DNA from: an uncultured Eubacterium sp.
GTDB taxonomy: Bacteria > Bacillota > Clostridia > Lachnospirales > Lachnospiraceae
NCBI GenBank assembly: GCA_910577225.1
Contig: CAJTMV010000057.1
Location: forward strand, 1-15,762
Length of the DNA stretch: 15,762 nucleotides
Direction: 5' to 3'
Both the position numbers and the translations under genes were made by a program. Under the pieces are notes generated by a model. That model was given only the letters and a program-made list of their open reading frames with translations. It was not told where the DNA came from and did not search any database. Below, in pieces: positions 15,141 through 15,762 of this stretch. Within the stretch, counting starts at the first letter, position 1, and every line of letters starts with the position of its first letter.

Positions 15141-15734
15141 ATGAAGAAAAAACGTATACACGAATTGTTATCATGGGTATGGCTGATTGCGGTTCTTATG
15201 ATGTGGTTTGTTTTTTTATGGAAACATGTAGATAATATACTTGATTCTGATATGTCCGGAGAATTGCTGCTAGGGAAAATAATGAATGAGAAAAATTGTT
15301 TTCTAACAGATAGTTGGTTTTATTCCACGGAAATACGCATTTTAAATATTCAGTTAATTTTTAAGCTGGTATTTTCATTTTTTTCAGACTGGCATGTGGT
15401 CAGATGTGTTTCAGGTATCTTATGGATAGTGATGGTCTTGTGCAGTTTTTATTATTTACTTTGTCAGATGGAATGCAAAAAATTATTTTCGTACATAGCA
15501 CCGATATTTATATTAAATTTTTTTGGAGGATTTTATTCTCTGATTCTGGCAGGATTATATTATTCTCCGCATTTGTGTGTATCATTTATTACGATTGGAT
15601 TGATTCTGCATTTTGCAAGGACTCAAAATAAGTATGTACGAACAACGATTTTTGCATGTGCATGTGTGCTTGCATTACTCGCGGGTATGGGCGGATTACG
15701 TTTAATTATTAATCCTGAATTATTCACGGAATAA
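15141..15734 (+). pseudogene. Truncated polytopic membrane protein
   Basis: 197 residues with a good start (GGAG at 15129-15132, 8 bases before the ATG). Hydrophobic segments lie at about 9-27, 71-83, 90-108, 117-138, 143-158 and 168-183. A first outer loop carries DNILDSDMSGELLLGK (31-46), with aspartates placed as in GT-C-type proteins. The open frame stops at a TAA (15732-15734) right after GGLR (184-187) and a short non-hydrophobic tail, INPELFTE. Membrane proteins of this type that I recall are several hundred residues longer, so the 3' part appears to be missing or displaced, probably by an insertion near 15697-15701. It follows the operon without a terminator. An alternative is a genuine short protein; the window ends too soon to settle this. 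Confidence 0.6.
15720..15734. repeat. Short perfect inverted repeat at the truncation point
   Basis: TTATTC (15720-15725) and GAATAA (15729-15734) are exact inverted copies around ACG, and the right arm contains the stop codon of the truncated gene. The hairpin is small and AT-rich. It may belong to the terminal region of an element that entered the gene, or be chance. Confidence 0.35.
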
Positions 15735-15762
15735 CAGCATTAACTGCTGAAACCCGCATAGT

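Noticed and set aside
1..15762. CRISPR array, tRNA, rRNA, riboswitch or clear intrinsic terminator
   Set aside because: I saw no regularly spaced direct repeats, no cloverleaf-like sequence and no GC-rich hairpin followed by a T-run between genes.

Overview
The window looks like low-GC, Gram-positive (Bacillota) DNA, most likely from a gut-type Clostridia such as a Lachnospiraceae member. This is inferred from the AT-rich composition, the purine-rich Shine-Dalgarno sites (AGGAG/GGAG), and the style of the proteins; no rRNA or housekeeping marker is present. All supported genes lie on the + strand with short gaps or 1-4 base overlaps, so most of the window reads as one polysaccharide assembly and export operon.

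Layout. Positions 1-54 look like the 3' end of a group II intron (end of domain V plus domain VI), whose 3' splice junction falls at about 54/55. Positions 55-318 hold what looks like decayed coding sequence with no intact gene. The cluster follows: a large DUF6311-type polytopic membrane protein with an extracytoplasmic tail (319-2343); a class I methyltransferase whose best start is a TTG at 2427; a DPM1/GtrB-type polyprenyl-phosphate glycosyltransferase (3205-4143); a gap of about 200 bases; an ABC-2 polysaccharide permease, Wzm (4346-5122); its ATPase, Wzt, with a C-terminal substrate-recognition domain (5122-6402); a modular coiled-coil / zinc-ribbon / methyltransferase / beta-domain protein (6428-7825); a WbdD-like methyltransferase (7905-8996); a double GT4 glycosyltransferase (9015-11372); a single GT4 glycosyltransferase (11369-12568); a large GT-C-like membrane protein with a tandemly duplicated C-terminal beta domain (about 12589-15102); and an apparently truncated membrane protein (15141-15734) near a possible second insertion boundary.

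How the genes could work together (inference). The GT4 enzymes build a glycan on a lipid carrier in the cytoplasm. One or both central methyltransferases may cap or decorate the chain. Wzt recognises the finished chain through its C-terminal domain, and Wzm/Wzt exports it. In parallel, the GtrB-like enzyme would make a polyprenyl-phosphate sugar that, once flipped, serves as donor for the GT-C-type membrane proteins, which would decorate the polymer outside. The most interesting signals are a C-terminal 'YGPY' beta module shared by two otherwise unrelated proteins, a candidate chain-length ruler/terminator built from a coiled coil plus methyltransferase next to Wzt, the duplicated beta domain in the large membrane protein, and mobile-element traces at both edges. 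No CRISPR array, tRNA, rRNA or clear intrinsic terminator was seen.
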